A DNA stretch of 64,000 bases from Fusobacterium sp. GTDB lineage: Bacteria > Fusobacteriota > Fusobacteriia > Fusobacteriales > Fusobacteriaceae. The stretch spans positions 62,001 through 126,000 of the forward strand of contig NZ_JAGIRL010000021.1 of NCBI RefSeq assembly GCF_019012925.1, written 5' to 3'. The notes below the pieces were generated by a model. The model was not told the origin of the DNA. It ran no database searches and saw nothing but the letters and a program-made list of their open reading frames with translations. This document shows, piece after piece, positions 44,447 through 52,632 of this stretch. Within the stretch, counting starts at the first letter, position 1. The number at the start of each line of letters is the position of its first letter. The translations under genes and the position numbers were made by a program.

Positions 44447-45103
44447 TTATTTCAAATTCTCAAAAAAGTCTGCTGTTTTATCATCAGTTATCATAAGTAA
44501 TACATCTCCCTTTTCAATCATAGTTGTTGCTAAAGGGTTTGGATTAAAACTCTGATCCTCTTTCTTTATTCCCACTACATTGGAATTGTATTTCTTTCTA
44601 ATATCCAATTCAATTATACTCTTACCCCAAAAAACAGACGGTGCTTTTACCTCTAATAGTAAAAAGTCTGCTGAAAATCTCAAGTGCTCAACTAAATTTG
44701 GTTCCATTGCAAGTTGTGCAACCCTTCTTCCCATATACTCCTCTGGATATATCACCTTAGTAGCTCCTATCTTAGCTAGTACTTTTCCATGACTTTTAGT
44801 AACAGCCTTAGCTATTATCTTCTTTACCCCTAACTCTTTTAAATTTAGAGTTATCATTATACTCGGTTCAATCTCTCCTACACATACAAATGCTATATCA
44901 TAATTTCCAGCACCTATCTCTTTTAAGCTCTTCACATCTGTTGCATCAAGCATTATAGCATTGTCCACTGTGTTTTCACTTATGCAATCCTGTACTATCT
45001 CCTCATCTGTATCAATAGCAAGTACCTCTTCATTTGACTCATATAACGTCTGAGCTACACTCGTTCCAAACCTTCCTAATCCTATTACTAAATATTGTTT
45101 CAT
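44447..45103 (-). CDS. ktrA: Potassium uptake regulatory subunit KtrA/TrkA (RCK)
   Basis: 218 aa, cytosolic gating ring of a Ktr/Trk potassium channel. The RCK_N NAD/ATP-binding motif VIGLGRFGTSVAQTL (residues 5-19) and the DTDEEIVQ acidic end of strand 2 (ribose contact) are present. The RCK_C domain spans about 135-218 (ELDIRKKYNSNVVGIKKED, PLATTMIEKGDVLLMI). Single RCK, the KtrA form rather than the double-RCK TrkA. It follows ktrB by 18 nt. KtrA proteins are known targets of c-di-AMP in Firmicutes, which fits the ydaO riboswitch elsewhere in the window. Confidence 0.93.
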   Translation of the reverse strand: MKQYLVIGLGRFGTSVAQTLYESNEEVLAIDTDEEIVQDCISENTVDNAIMLDATDVKSLKEIGAGNYDIAFVCVGEIEPSIMITLNLKELGVKKIIAKAVTKSHGKVLAKIGATKVIYPEEYMGRRVAQLAMEPNLVEHLRFSADFLLLEVKAPSVFWGKSIIELDIRKKYNSNVVGIKKEDQSFNPNPLATTMIEKGDVLLMITDDKTADFFENLK

Positions 45104-45121
45104 TATTTTCGCTCCTTAATT

Positions 45122-46471
45122 TTATCCTACTAATATATTCTCTTTCGGGTATTTTGATATAGCTTTATTTTTACTCTCACCTATTGCCAAAGCAAAAGTA
45201 AGTGGTCCCAATCTTCCTACAAACATTGTGATAATTATTAAAATTTTTGAAAAAACACTCAAATGTGGTGTAATTCCTAAAGTTAATCCAACTGTTCCAA
45301 AAGCTGAAATTACCTCAAATACAACTTGTTCCATTGGAAAACTCTCCACAACCAAGATACAAGTGATAATAAATGCCACATATGTAATTCCTATTACAAG
45401 TATTGCTAAGGCTCTATTTAAAATCTCCCAATCTATTCTTCTATTAAATACCTCTATATTCTCTTTTTTCTTTACTATACCAATGACATAGAACATAATT
45501 ATTCCAAAAGTTGTAGTCTTTATACCTCCACCTGTTGATCCTGGTGAAGCTCCTATAAACATTAGAATACAACTTATAAAAATAGTTGCATCTCTTAAAT
45601 TTCCAAGTGGAATTGTATTAAATCCTGCTGTTCTCAAAGTTACACTTTGGAAGTATGAAGCTAATATTTTTTGTATAAAATTCAGATCCCCTAAGGTATC
45701 TGGATTGGAATATTCTAACAGTAAAAATAGTATCATTCCACCAAAAGTTAGCATTATTGATATCAATATAGCCATTTTTGAAGTCAGATTAAATCTATCT
45801 ATTCCATTTCTAATTACTGCAACAAATGAGGTGATTACTGCAAATCCAATTCCTCCCAGTGTAATCAAATATCCTATAGTTAAGTTTACAGTAACATTGG
45901 ATTTAAATCCCTCTAAGTTATTGGAAAATAGGGCAAATCCAGCATTACAAAAGGCTGAAATCGAATGGAAAACCCCAAAATACAACGCCTTCCAAAAACT
46001 CATCTGATCCATAAATTCCATTGTCAATATTATAGCTCCAATACTCTCTATTGTAAAAACTATAAATAATAATTTCTTTATAAAATCTGCTATCTCTCCA
46101 CTGTTATCAGCATTTCTCTCCTCTTTTAACAACTCTCTCTCATGAAATGTCATCTTCTTTCCAGTAGCTAAAAATAGTATAGAGGAAAAAGTCATAACTC
46201 CCAATCCACCCAGTTGTATAAAGAATATGATAATAGTAGTCCCTATTGGAGAGAATACTGTAGCTGTATCAACTACTGTAAGCCCTGTTACACATATAGC
46301 TGAAACAATTGTAAATAGTGATGATATAAAACTCAGGCTCTCACCTTCATTCAATGAAAAAGGCATCATCAATAGAATGGTTCCTATCAATATTGCCAAT
46401 AAAAAACCAAGTATCAACTTTCTTGAAGGAGAAAGTTTTTTTAAATACTCCTTTGTTTCCTGTATATTCAT
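45122..46471 (-). CDS. ktrB: Potassium transporter membrane subunit KtrB/TrkH
   Basis: 449 aa with four M1-P-M2 repeats (about eight transmembrane helices plus four pore loops). SAICVTGLTVVDTA, FHSISAFCNAGFALF, SVTLRTAGFNTIP and SAFGTVGLTLGIT each supply one filter glycine, and GASPGSTGGGIKTTTFG is the family signature. Potassium uptake is probably sodium-coupled in the Ktr form. The promoter at 46520-46548 heads a run that continues without a clear terminator into mnmG and the envelope genes. Confidence 0.94.
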   Translation of the reverse strand: MNIQETKEYLKKLSPSRKLILGFLLAILIGTILLMMPFSLNEGESLSFISSLFTIVSAICVTGLTVVDTATVFSPIGTTIIIFFIQLGGLGVMTFSSILFLATGKKMTFHERELLKEERNADNSGEIADFIKKLLFIVFTIESIGAIILTMEFMDQMSFWKALYFGVFHSISAFCNAGFALFSNNLEGFKSNVTVNLTIGYLITLGGIGFAVITSFVAVIRNGIDRFNLTSKMAILISIMLTFGGMILFLLLEYSNPDTLGDLNFIQKILASYFQSVTLRTAGFNTIPLGNLRDATIFISCILMFIGASPGSTGGGIKTTTFGIIMFYVIGIVKKKENIEVFNRRIDWEILNRALAILVIGITYVAFIITCILVVESFPMEQVVFEVISAFGTVGLTLGITPHLSVFSKILIIITMFVGRLGPLTFALAIGESKNKAISKYPKENILVG

Positions 46472-46519
46472 CTTATTCCTTTCTGATTTAACTCAATTTT
46501 AATTTTTCTCTATCTTCAT

Positions 46520-46548
46520 ATTATACAGGATTCTTTAGTATTTTACAA
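46520..46548 (-). promoter_or_regulatory. Promoter of the ktrBA operon
   Basis: Minus strand TTGTAA (46548-46543), 17-bp spacer, TATAAT (46525-46520), about 50 nt before ktrB. Confidence 0.7.
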
Positions 46549-46563
46549 CTATGAATTCTCTTG

Positions 46564-46610
46564 TAAAAAATAATAAGAGTCGCTATAGCTCTCACTATAA
46601 CAACTCTTAT
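46564..46610 (-). terminator. Terminator of pepT
   Basis: Minus-strand ATAAGAGT/ACTCTTAT outer stem with further pairing inside (GTTATAG/CTATAGC region), followed by TATTTTTT; 5 nt after the pepT stop. Confidence 0.75.
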
Positions 46611-46614
46611 CTTT

Positions 46615-47832
46615 TTATAATTTTGCTGTATTTTCTATAATTTTTACTATTAGATCTCTAGCTTTTTCCATTGATTGTATTGGAATATACTCAAATTTTC
46701 CATGGAAGTTATGACCACCTGTAAATAGATTTGGACATGGTAACCCTTCAAATGATAATCTTGCCCCATCTGTTCCACCTCTTATTGGTCTTATCTTAGG
46801 AGCTATCTCCAACTCTTCCATTGATTTTTTTGCAAGTTCAATAATATGCATCACAGGTTCTATCTTCTCTCTCATATTGTAATAACTATCTTTTACCTCT
46901 ATCTCAATTACTGCATCCTTATATTTAGCTTGAAGATATACTACAGCATTTCTTATAAGCTCCTTCTTCTCATTGAATTTAGCCATTGAGTGATCTCTTA
47001 TAATATATGTCATTGTTGTATCCTCAACTGTTCCTGTAAATTCATCTAGCAAGAAGAATCCCTCATAGTTTTCTGTATGCTCTGGTCTTTGGTCACTTGG
47101 TAACATTGAGTTTAACTCCATAGCTATTATTATAGAGTTAATCATACTGTTTTTAGCACTTCCTGGGTGGATATCTCTACCTTTAATCTTAATCACAGCA
47201 GAGGCAGCATTAAAGTTTTCATACTCTAACTCCCCTATCTCCCCTCCATCTACTGTATATGCAAACTCACAACCAAATTTTTTAACATCAAATAGATCTG
47301 CTCCTCTTCCTATCTCCTCATCTGGTGTAAATCCTATCTTAATATCTCCATGTTTGATCTCTGGATGAGCTTTTAAATATTTTATAGCTTCTATTATCTC
47401 AACTATTCCAGCTTTATCATCTGCTCCTAACAAGCTTTTTCCATCAGTTACAATAAGATCTTGTCCTATATAATCATTTAAATGTTGAAAATCTTTTGGT
47501 GATAGTACTATGTTTTCAGCTTCATTTAATACTATATCTCCACCGTTATACCCCTCTACTATTCTTGGATTTACACCCTTTCCATTATAACTAGGTGCTG
47601 TATCCATATGTGCTATAAATCCTATTGTTGGAATCTTATCATCACAGTTAGCTGGTAACTTTGCCATAATATAGCAATTGTCATCTAATGATATCTCCTC
47701 TAGTCCCAACTCCTTTAGATCTTCAACTATTATCTTAGCTAAATCCCATTGGATCTCACTACTTGGACATTGTTCACTCTCTGGATTTGAATCTGTTGCT
47801 GTCTTTACATACTTTAAAAATCTTGTTATCAT
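46615..47832 (-). CDS. pepT: Tripeptidase T
   Basis: 405-aa cytosolic zinc aminotripeptidase, M20B. GFIAHMDTAPSYNG (first metal His/Asp, about residue 80), LLGADDKAGIVEI (bridging Asp, about 142), FTPDEEIGRGADLFD (catalytic Glu, about 175), VDGGEIGELEYENFNAA and PIRGGTDGARLSFEGLPCPNLFTGGHNFHGKFE are all present. 40 nt after the MATE gene on the same strand. Fits a peptide-fermenting lifestyle together with PepV and the M29 peptidase. Confidence 0.96.
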   Translation of the reverse strand: MITRFLKYVKTATDSNPESEQCPSSEIQWDLAKIIVEDLKELGLEEISLDDNCYIMAKLPANCDDKIPTIGFIAHMDTAPSYNGKGVNPRIVEGYNGGDIVLNEAENIVLSPKDFQHLNDYIGQDLIVTDGKSLLGADDKAGIVEIIEAIKYLKAHPEIKHGDIKIGFTPDEEIGRGADLFDVKKFGCEFAYTVDGGEIGELEYENFNAASAVIKIKGRDIHPGSAKNSMINSIIIAMELNSMLPSDQRPEHTENYEGFFLLDEFTGTVEDTTMTYIIRDHSMAKFNEKKELIRNAVVYLQAKYKDAVIEIEVKDSYYNMREKIEPVMHIIELAKKSMEELEIAPKIRPIRGGTDGARLSFEGLPCPNLFTGGHNFHGKFEYIPIQSMEKARDLIVKIIENTAKL

Positions 47833-47871
47833 CAGTATCCCCCCTATTTAGTTTAATATATTGTAAAACTT

Positions 47872-49266
47872 TTAAGAGTTTTTTTCAACTATATTTTCTC
47901 TATCTCCTCTTACCTTTTCCTCCAACTCTTTAAGATGCTTTAACTCCAATCTTATAAATATAAAAGTCAATACTGCAGCAATAAAATCAGAAACAGGAGC
48001 TGCATACCATATTCCAGCAACACCAAACAATTTAGACATTATAAATATACTAGGAACCAACACAATTATCTGTCTAGTTAAACTCATGAAAAAACTCATC
48101 TTAGGTTTTCCTATAGCTTGGAAATAGATTGATGAGATTATCTGGAATCCTATTAATGGTAACATAAAAGTCTGTATTTTTAACCCAACTGAGGCTATTC
48201 TTACTAACTCTTTCTCTTGAGTAAAAATATTTATAAAGTATTTTGATAAAAACTGAATAGCTAAAAAATCTATAACACATAGAACTGTAGCTGCAAAGAT
48301 AGCCTTGAAAAAAGCCTCTTTTACTCTGGGATAGTATCTTGCTCCATAGTTATATCCTAATATAGGTTGTAATCCTTGATTTATTCCAAAAATAGGCATT
48401 AGCATAAATGTTATTACAGCTTGAACTATTGCCATTGCTCCAATAGCACTATCTCCACCATAATCTTTCAATGTACTGTTATATATGTAGTTTACTATAC
48501 TAGCTCCCATCTGTATAGCAAAAGGAGCACTTCCTAAAGATAGAATGTTCTTTATTTTAACTACATCCAATCTAAAATTTTTCATATGTAATTTCATTCC
48601 ACTAAATTTTGAAGTGAAATAATATAATGCCCATATACCTGATACATATTGAGAGATTATTGTTGCCCAAGCAGCACCTCTCACTCCCATATTCAGATAA
48701 AATATGAATATTGGATCCAATACTATATTAGTAATTGCTCCAATAAGTAGTGTTGCCATTGCCATTTTAGGATTTCCATCTGAACGTATAGAAGCGTTAG
48801 CAACATATCCAACCACTGCTGCAGGAAATCCAAAAGCTAAAATTTTCAGATACTCTTTGGCATAGATAGTTGTATTTTCACTTCCACCTAACTTTTCTAT
48901 CAGCCAATCCAATCTCCATAAAATAAACACCATCAATATTACAGAGATTATAAAACCAAAAAACACTGCAGTTCCCAAATATCTTTCAGCTTCCTCTTTT
49001 CTCTTTTTTCCCAAGTTTAATGATGAGTTTGTAGCCGACCCCAAACCAATCAGTATAGAAAAACCAAATACAAAAATCACTACTGGAAAACTTATTCCAA
49101 CACCTGCTATAGCTAGGTGTCCTACTTTTGCTATATTTCCTATATATATTCTATCTACAATGTTGTACAGAGCATTTACTAGCATACCTATTATAGCTGG
49201 TAAAGAAAACTGTATCAGCAACTTTGTAATCTTTTCCGTTCCCATCAATTGATGTTTTTTCTCCAT
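47872..49266 (-). CDS. MATE-family multidrug/cation antiporter
   Basis: 464 aa with twelve predicted membrane helices in two homologous halves. FSLPAIIGMLVNALYNIVDRIYIGN near the N-terminus and PIFGINQGLQPILGYNYGARYYPRVKEAF in the middle are typical of the NorM/DinF-like MATE group. Exports drugs or metabolites driven by Na+ or H+. Encoded 26 nt after a MarR regulator with palindromic operators in its promoter, so drug-responsive derepression is likely. Substrate unknown. Confidence 0.92.
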   Translation of the reverse strand: MEKKHQLMGTEKITKLLIQFSLPAIIGMLVNALYNIVDRIYIGNIAKVGHLAIAGVGISFPVVIFVFGFSILIGLGSATNSSLNLGKKRKEEAERYLGTAVFFGFIISVILMVFILWRLDWLIEKLGGSENTTIYAKEYLKILAFGFPAAVVGYVANASIRSDGNPKMAMATLLIGAITNIVLDPIFIFYLNMGVRGAAWATIISQYVSGIWALYYFTSKFSGMKLHMKNFRLDVVKIKNILSLGSAPFAIQMGASIVNYIYNSTLKDYGGDSAIGAMAIVQAVITFMLMPIFGINQGLQPILGYNYGARYYPRVKEAFFKAIFAATVLCVIDFLAIQFLSKYFINIFTQEKELVRIASVGLKIQTFMLPLIGFQIISSIYFQAIGKPKMSFFMSLTRQIIVLVPSIFIMSKLFGVAGIWYAAPVSDFIAAVLTFIFIRLELKHLKELEEKVRGDRENIVEKNS

Positions 49267-49291
49267 TATAAAATCCTCTCCTTAAAATACT

Positions 49292-49726
49292 TTAAAAATT
49301 TTCAACTAATTTTTCCATCAAACAAAAAAGTTGGTTTATCTCCTCTTTTGTTAATATCTTTTCCACTCTCTTATGAAAAACTTTTGTAACTTGAAATACT
49401 GTTTCTATAATCTCATCAGCTTTTTCTTCCAAAGTGAGATATATAACTCTTTTATCCTCTGTAGAAGCAGTTTTTTTTACATAACCCATTCTCTCTAGCT
49501 TATTTACAAGAGAGGTCACTGTTGATTTATCCTTACTTATTAGATTGCTTATCTCCTTCATTGATAACTTTTTATAAACACTTAATATTATAATGATTCT
49601 AATATGGGAATACACTAAATTATCTATCCCCTTTTCTCTCAATAACTCCTCAATATAGATAGCACCTCGATGTTGTACCCTACTTATATAACTAAAAAGT
49701 GTATTTCTTATCTCAAAATTTTCCAT
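49292..49726 (-). CDS. MarR-family transcriptional regulator
   Basis: 144-aa winged-helix dimeric repressor. MENFEIRNTLFSYISRVQHRGAIYIEELLREKGI starts the dimer helix; SMKEISNLISKDKSTVTSLVNKLERMGYVKKTASTEDKRVIYLTLEEKADEI is the complete winged HTH with the wing DKR. The start at 49726 has GGAGAGAG 3-8 nt upstream and gives the usual family length; a frame from 49756 starts inside the operator palindrome. It probably represses itself and the downstream MATE gene. Confidence 0.92.
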   Translation of the reverse strand: MENFEIRNTLFSYISRVQHRGAIYIEELLREKGIDNLVYSHIRIIIILSVYKKLSMKEISNLISKDKSTVTSLVNKLERMGYVKKTASTEDKRVIYLTLEEKADEIIETVFQVTKVFHKRVEKILTKEEINQLFCLMEKLVENF

Positions 49727-49741
49727 CGCTCTCTCCTTTCC

Positions 49742-49779
49742 ATGATAGTTTATCATAAAATTAGTTTTATATCAAACTA
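49742..49779 (-). promoter_or_regulatory. Autoregulated marR promoter with two palindromes
   Basis: Minus strand -35 TTGATA (49775-49770), 17-bp spacer, -10 TAAACT (49752-49747). TAGTTTTATATCAAACTA (49762-49779) covers the -35 and ATGATAGTTTATCAT (49742-49756) covers the -10. Both are perfect inverted repeats sharing TAGTTT/ATC elements, the expected pattern for a MarR operator. Confidence 0.6.
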
Positions 49780-49825
49780 TTTTTGCTAAAAAATTTGGAA
49801 CTACTCTCAACTATATTAATCAAAA

Positions 49826-49858
49826 ATTAAAAAGAGAGAGATACTTACATATCTCTCT
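49826..49858 (-). terminator. Terminator of the ClC gene
   Basis: Minus-strand AGAGAGATA/TATCTCTCT 9-bp stem, then CTTTTTAATTTTT; 29 nt after the stop. Confidence 0.8.
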
Positions 49859-49886
49859 TCCACTTATATTCTTTCTTTTTTATCTA

Positions 49887-51455
49887 TTAATGACTACCCT
49901 GCTTGTATAAAAGCTCCTTCATCTTAAAAACCTTACTCTCTGGAAGTAAAAGTGTCAATTGATCTCCACTCTCAATAACAGTATCCCCCTTAGGAATAAT
50001 CTCGTGTTCACTTCTTGTGATTGCCACAACTAAAATATCACGTTCCCAAGCTACTTCACATATCTTTTTTCCATCCAGTTCTGACTCTGCTGCTACTGGT
50101 ACTGTTATGATTGTTTTACTCTTACAGATCTCTTCCTCTTTAGGTGTATCTTTTGGCATACGCTCAAATAATATCTCATAGACAGGTTCCAATCCTAAAA
50201 GCTCTGTTACATAGTAAGCTATTACAGAAACTGTTACCAATGCTAATAGATGATCTAAATTTCCTGTCATCTCTAGTATCAATACTGCCCCTGTGATTGG
50301 TGCTCTTACTACAGCCACAAAGTATCCAGCCATTCCTAAAACCATAAAGTGTGGAACAGCTCCTATTCCTATATCAAAATACTTTATAAGTGTAAGTCCA
50401 TATATCTTACCAATAATAGCTCCTAAAACTAGCATAGGTAAGAAAATTCCTCCTGCAAACCCTGTTGCATAGCATAGTGCTGTAAAAAATAGTTTTACTA
50501 TGAATATTATCATCAATAACTGTATTGTTCTATTTCCACCAGCCATCTCTTCCACTAGTTCATGTCCTCCACCTGTTACCTCTGGTAAAAAATAACAGAA
50601 TAGAAAAGATGTAGACATAACAAATGAAATCTTTACCCATCTAGGTAATTTTATGCTTTTAAATCTGTCCTGTACCTTTATTAGAGTTACTGTAAACAGT
50701 TTACCAAAAAACGCAATAATAACTCCAAGTAAGATATAAAGTATAAACTGATAGTATGGATTCATATTTTTTGGATATAAAGCAATCAAATCAAATGAAG
50801 GATTCATTCCAAATATTCTTCTTCCAACAAAATCAGAGGCTATACTAGCTAAAAATGTACAGATTAGTAACTTTGCAGAGATGAATTTATGCAACTCCTC
50901 CAACGCAAATATAACTCCTGATAATGGAGCTCCAAAAGCACCAGATAATCCCGCACTAGCTCCACTAGTTACAAGATATTTTTTCTCGATAGTATCACGA
51001 TCAAAAATCTTTGTCATTCCAAAACCTATATATGACCCTAACTGTACTGATGGTCCCTCTCTCCCTAGAGAAAGTCCAGCACCTATACTCATAAGACCAG
51101 CTATAAATTTTGCAATTAGCTCCTGTAGCCATTTACAATAATCTAATTGTCTTAATAGTATTCCTTTTACTTGTGGAATACCACTTCCGGATATTTTGGG
51201 ATATTTTCTAGATATGTAATCTACAAATAATCCGATCAAAACAAAAAATAACCAAATAACAAATACAAAATATGGTTTTCCTTCCAAAGAGTTACCTATT
51301 ACCTCAGTTCTAAAATGGTTAAAAAAGTTTAAAGCCAATCTATAAAGAGATACTGTAAATCCTGTCAAGGCTCCCACCACTACACATAGCAAATACAACT
51401 TTCCGCTCCCTTTTTGTAAGAGCTTTAGATTATCTGCTGCTGTTTCCGTTTTCAT
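49887..51455 (-). CDS. ClC-family chloride/proton antiporter with TrkA_C domain
   Basis: 522 aa. ClC membrane domain (about residues 15-430) with the three chloride-filter motifs GSGIPQVKG, GREGPSVQLG (with the gating Glu) and GGIFLPMLVLGA, plus the intracellular proton Glu in GVIFALEELHK. These point to a Cl-/H+ exchanger rather than a channel. The C-terminal about 75 residues (KTIITVPVAAESELDGKKICE, GDTVIESGDQLTLLLPESK) form a TrkA_C/RCK_C ligand-binding domain. Start at ATG 51455 with GGAGG 6-7 nt upstream; a TTG two codons earlier is less likely. Confidence 0.93.
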   Translation of the reverse strand: MKTETAADNLKLLQKGSGKLYLLCVVVGALTGFTVSLYRLALNFFNHFRTEVIGNSLEGKPYFVFVIWLFFVLIGLFVDYISRKYPKISGSGIPQVKGILLRQLDYCKWLQELIAKFIAGLMSIGAGLSLGREGPSVQLGSYIGFGMTKIFDRDTIEKKYLVTSGASAGLSGAFGAPLSGVIFALEELHKFISAKLLICTFLASIASDFVGRRIFGMNPSFDLIALYPKNMNPYYQFILYILLGVIIAFFGKLFTVTLIKVQDRFKSIKLPRWVKISFVMSTSFLFCYFLPEVTGGGHELVEEMAGGNRTIQLLMIIFIVKLFFTALCYATGFAGGIFLPMLVLGAIIGKIYGLTLIKYFDIGIGAVPHFMVLGMAGYFVAVVRAPITGAVLILEMTGNLDHLLALVTVSVIAYYVTELLGLEPVYEILFERMPKDTPKEEEICKSKTIITVPVAAESELDGKKICEVAWERDILVVAITRSEHEIIPKGDTVIESGDQLTLLLPESKVFKMKELLYKQGSH

Positions 51456-51551
51456 TAGCAACCTCCAGCTTTTTATTATCTAACTCTTCTATTTTAATAT
51501 TTTTTCTGTTGTTATTCAACTATTTTTTTTATTTCTATATATTATTGGCAG

Positions 51552-51584
51552 GCATATAGAAATATTACTATATGCATTATACCA
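51552..51584 (-). promoter_or_regulatory. Extended -10 promoter with adjacent palindrome before the ClC gene
   Basis: Minus-strand TGGTATAAT (51584-51576) is followed directly by the inverted repeat GCATATAG-N8-CTATATGC (51575-51552), which therefore covers the predicted start of transcription. Either a repressor operator or a short 5' hairpin. No good -35 is seen. Confidence 0.45.
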
Positions 51585-51699
51585 ACTTTAGTTTTCCTTT
51601 TCTATCTATCAAAAAAAAATTAATTTTGTTCATAGTTTTATAATTTAAGTTTTATTTTTACTATATTTTATTCTCTTTTATTGTTCATAATTACTGAAT

Positions 51700-52623
51700 C
51701 TAATCTAATACAACCTTTTCAATTATTTTTATACTTTTATTTTCACTATCAATTTCACAAAGAGCTCCCAATGGTAGTGTCAACATAGGCTCACTGTGCC
51801 CACTCTCCAAATTATACAGTACTGGCTTTCCTAAATTTTTAAAATAATCTTCAAAAACCTTTAATAGTGGCATATCCTTTTCAGAATCAGGCTCACAATT
51901 TTTAAAGTCACCCAATACAACACCTTGAACTTTATCCAAAACTCCATGTTTTTTTAATTGATTTAAAAATCTATCAACCTTGTAAGTTTTCTCACCTATC
52001 TCCTCTAAAAACAGTATCTTATCTCTATAATCTAAGTCATACTCTGTTCCTAGAGTGGCTATAAGAGTTGCTAAATTCCCACCTACGAGTACACCTCTAG
52101 CTCTTCCGTGAGATATCACTCCAATCTCTTTTGAAAAGTTTTTTATCTCTATCTCTTTTGAAGAGCTTGAAAGCACCTCCACAAAGTTTTTATAACTCTC
52201 CTCGTTATAGCTTCCTGAAAAATTGCTCACAGCCATAGGTCCATGAAATGTCACAAGCTGAGCTCTCTCATTTAGTGCTATGTGTAATGTAGTTATATCA
52301 CTATATCCTATAAATATTTTAGGATTTTCTCTGATTACATCCAAATCTAAGTACTCTACTATTCTATTGCAACCATAACCACCACGCATACACATTATTG
52401 CTGATACCTCTTTATTTGCAAAAAATTCATTTATCTCTTGAGCTCTCTCTACATCAGTCCCAGCATAAGAGTACCACTCTTTTTTAGTACACTCTCCTAA
52501 AATTACTTTATACCCCATAGCCTCTATGTTCTTCTTAGCCTCTAAAACTCTCTCAAAAGAGGTATTACTTGCTGGTGCTACAATTCCAATAGTATCACCT
52601 TTTTTTAATTTTTTCCCTAACAT
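51700..52623 (-). CDS. ldcA: Muramoyltetrapeptide LD-carboxypeptidase (S66)
   Basis: 307 aa. Removes the terminal D-Ala from the tetrapeptide of murein or recycled muropeptides by cleaving the DAP-D-Ala bond; normally cytosolic, and no signal peptide is seen here. Family motifs: GIVAPASNTSFERVLEAKKNIEAMGY, IMCMRGGYGCNRI, the nucleophile Ser in GYSDITTLHIAL, the catalytic Glu in ILFLEEIGEK and His in ESGHSEPMLTLPLG. Last gene of an operon headed by a lysine riboswitch and 10 nt after dacB, so it is under the same control. Confidence 0.93.
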   Translation of the reverse strand: MLGKKLKKGDTIGIVAPASNTSFERVLEAKKNIEAMGYKVILGECTKKEWYSYAGTDVERAQEINEFFANKEVSAIMCMRGGYGCNRIVEYLDLDVIRENPKIFIGYSDITTLHIALNERAQLVTFHGPMAVSNFSGSYNEESYKNFVEVLSSSSKEIEIKNFSKEIGVISHGRARGVLVGGNLATLIATLGTEYDLDYRDKILFLEEIGEKTYKVDRFLNQLKKHGVLDKVQGVVLGDFKNCEPDSEKDMPLLKVFEDYFKNLGKPVLYNLESGHSEPMLTLPLGALCEIDSENKSIKIIEKVVLD

Positions 52624-52632
52624 ATATCACCT

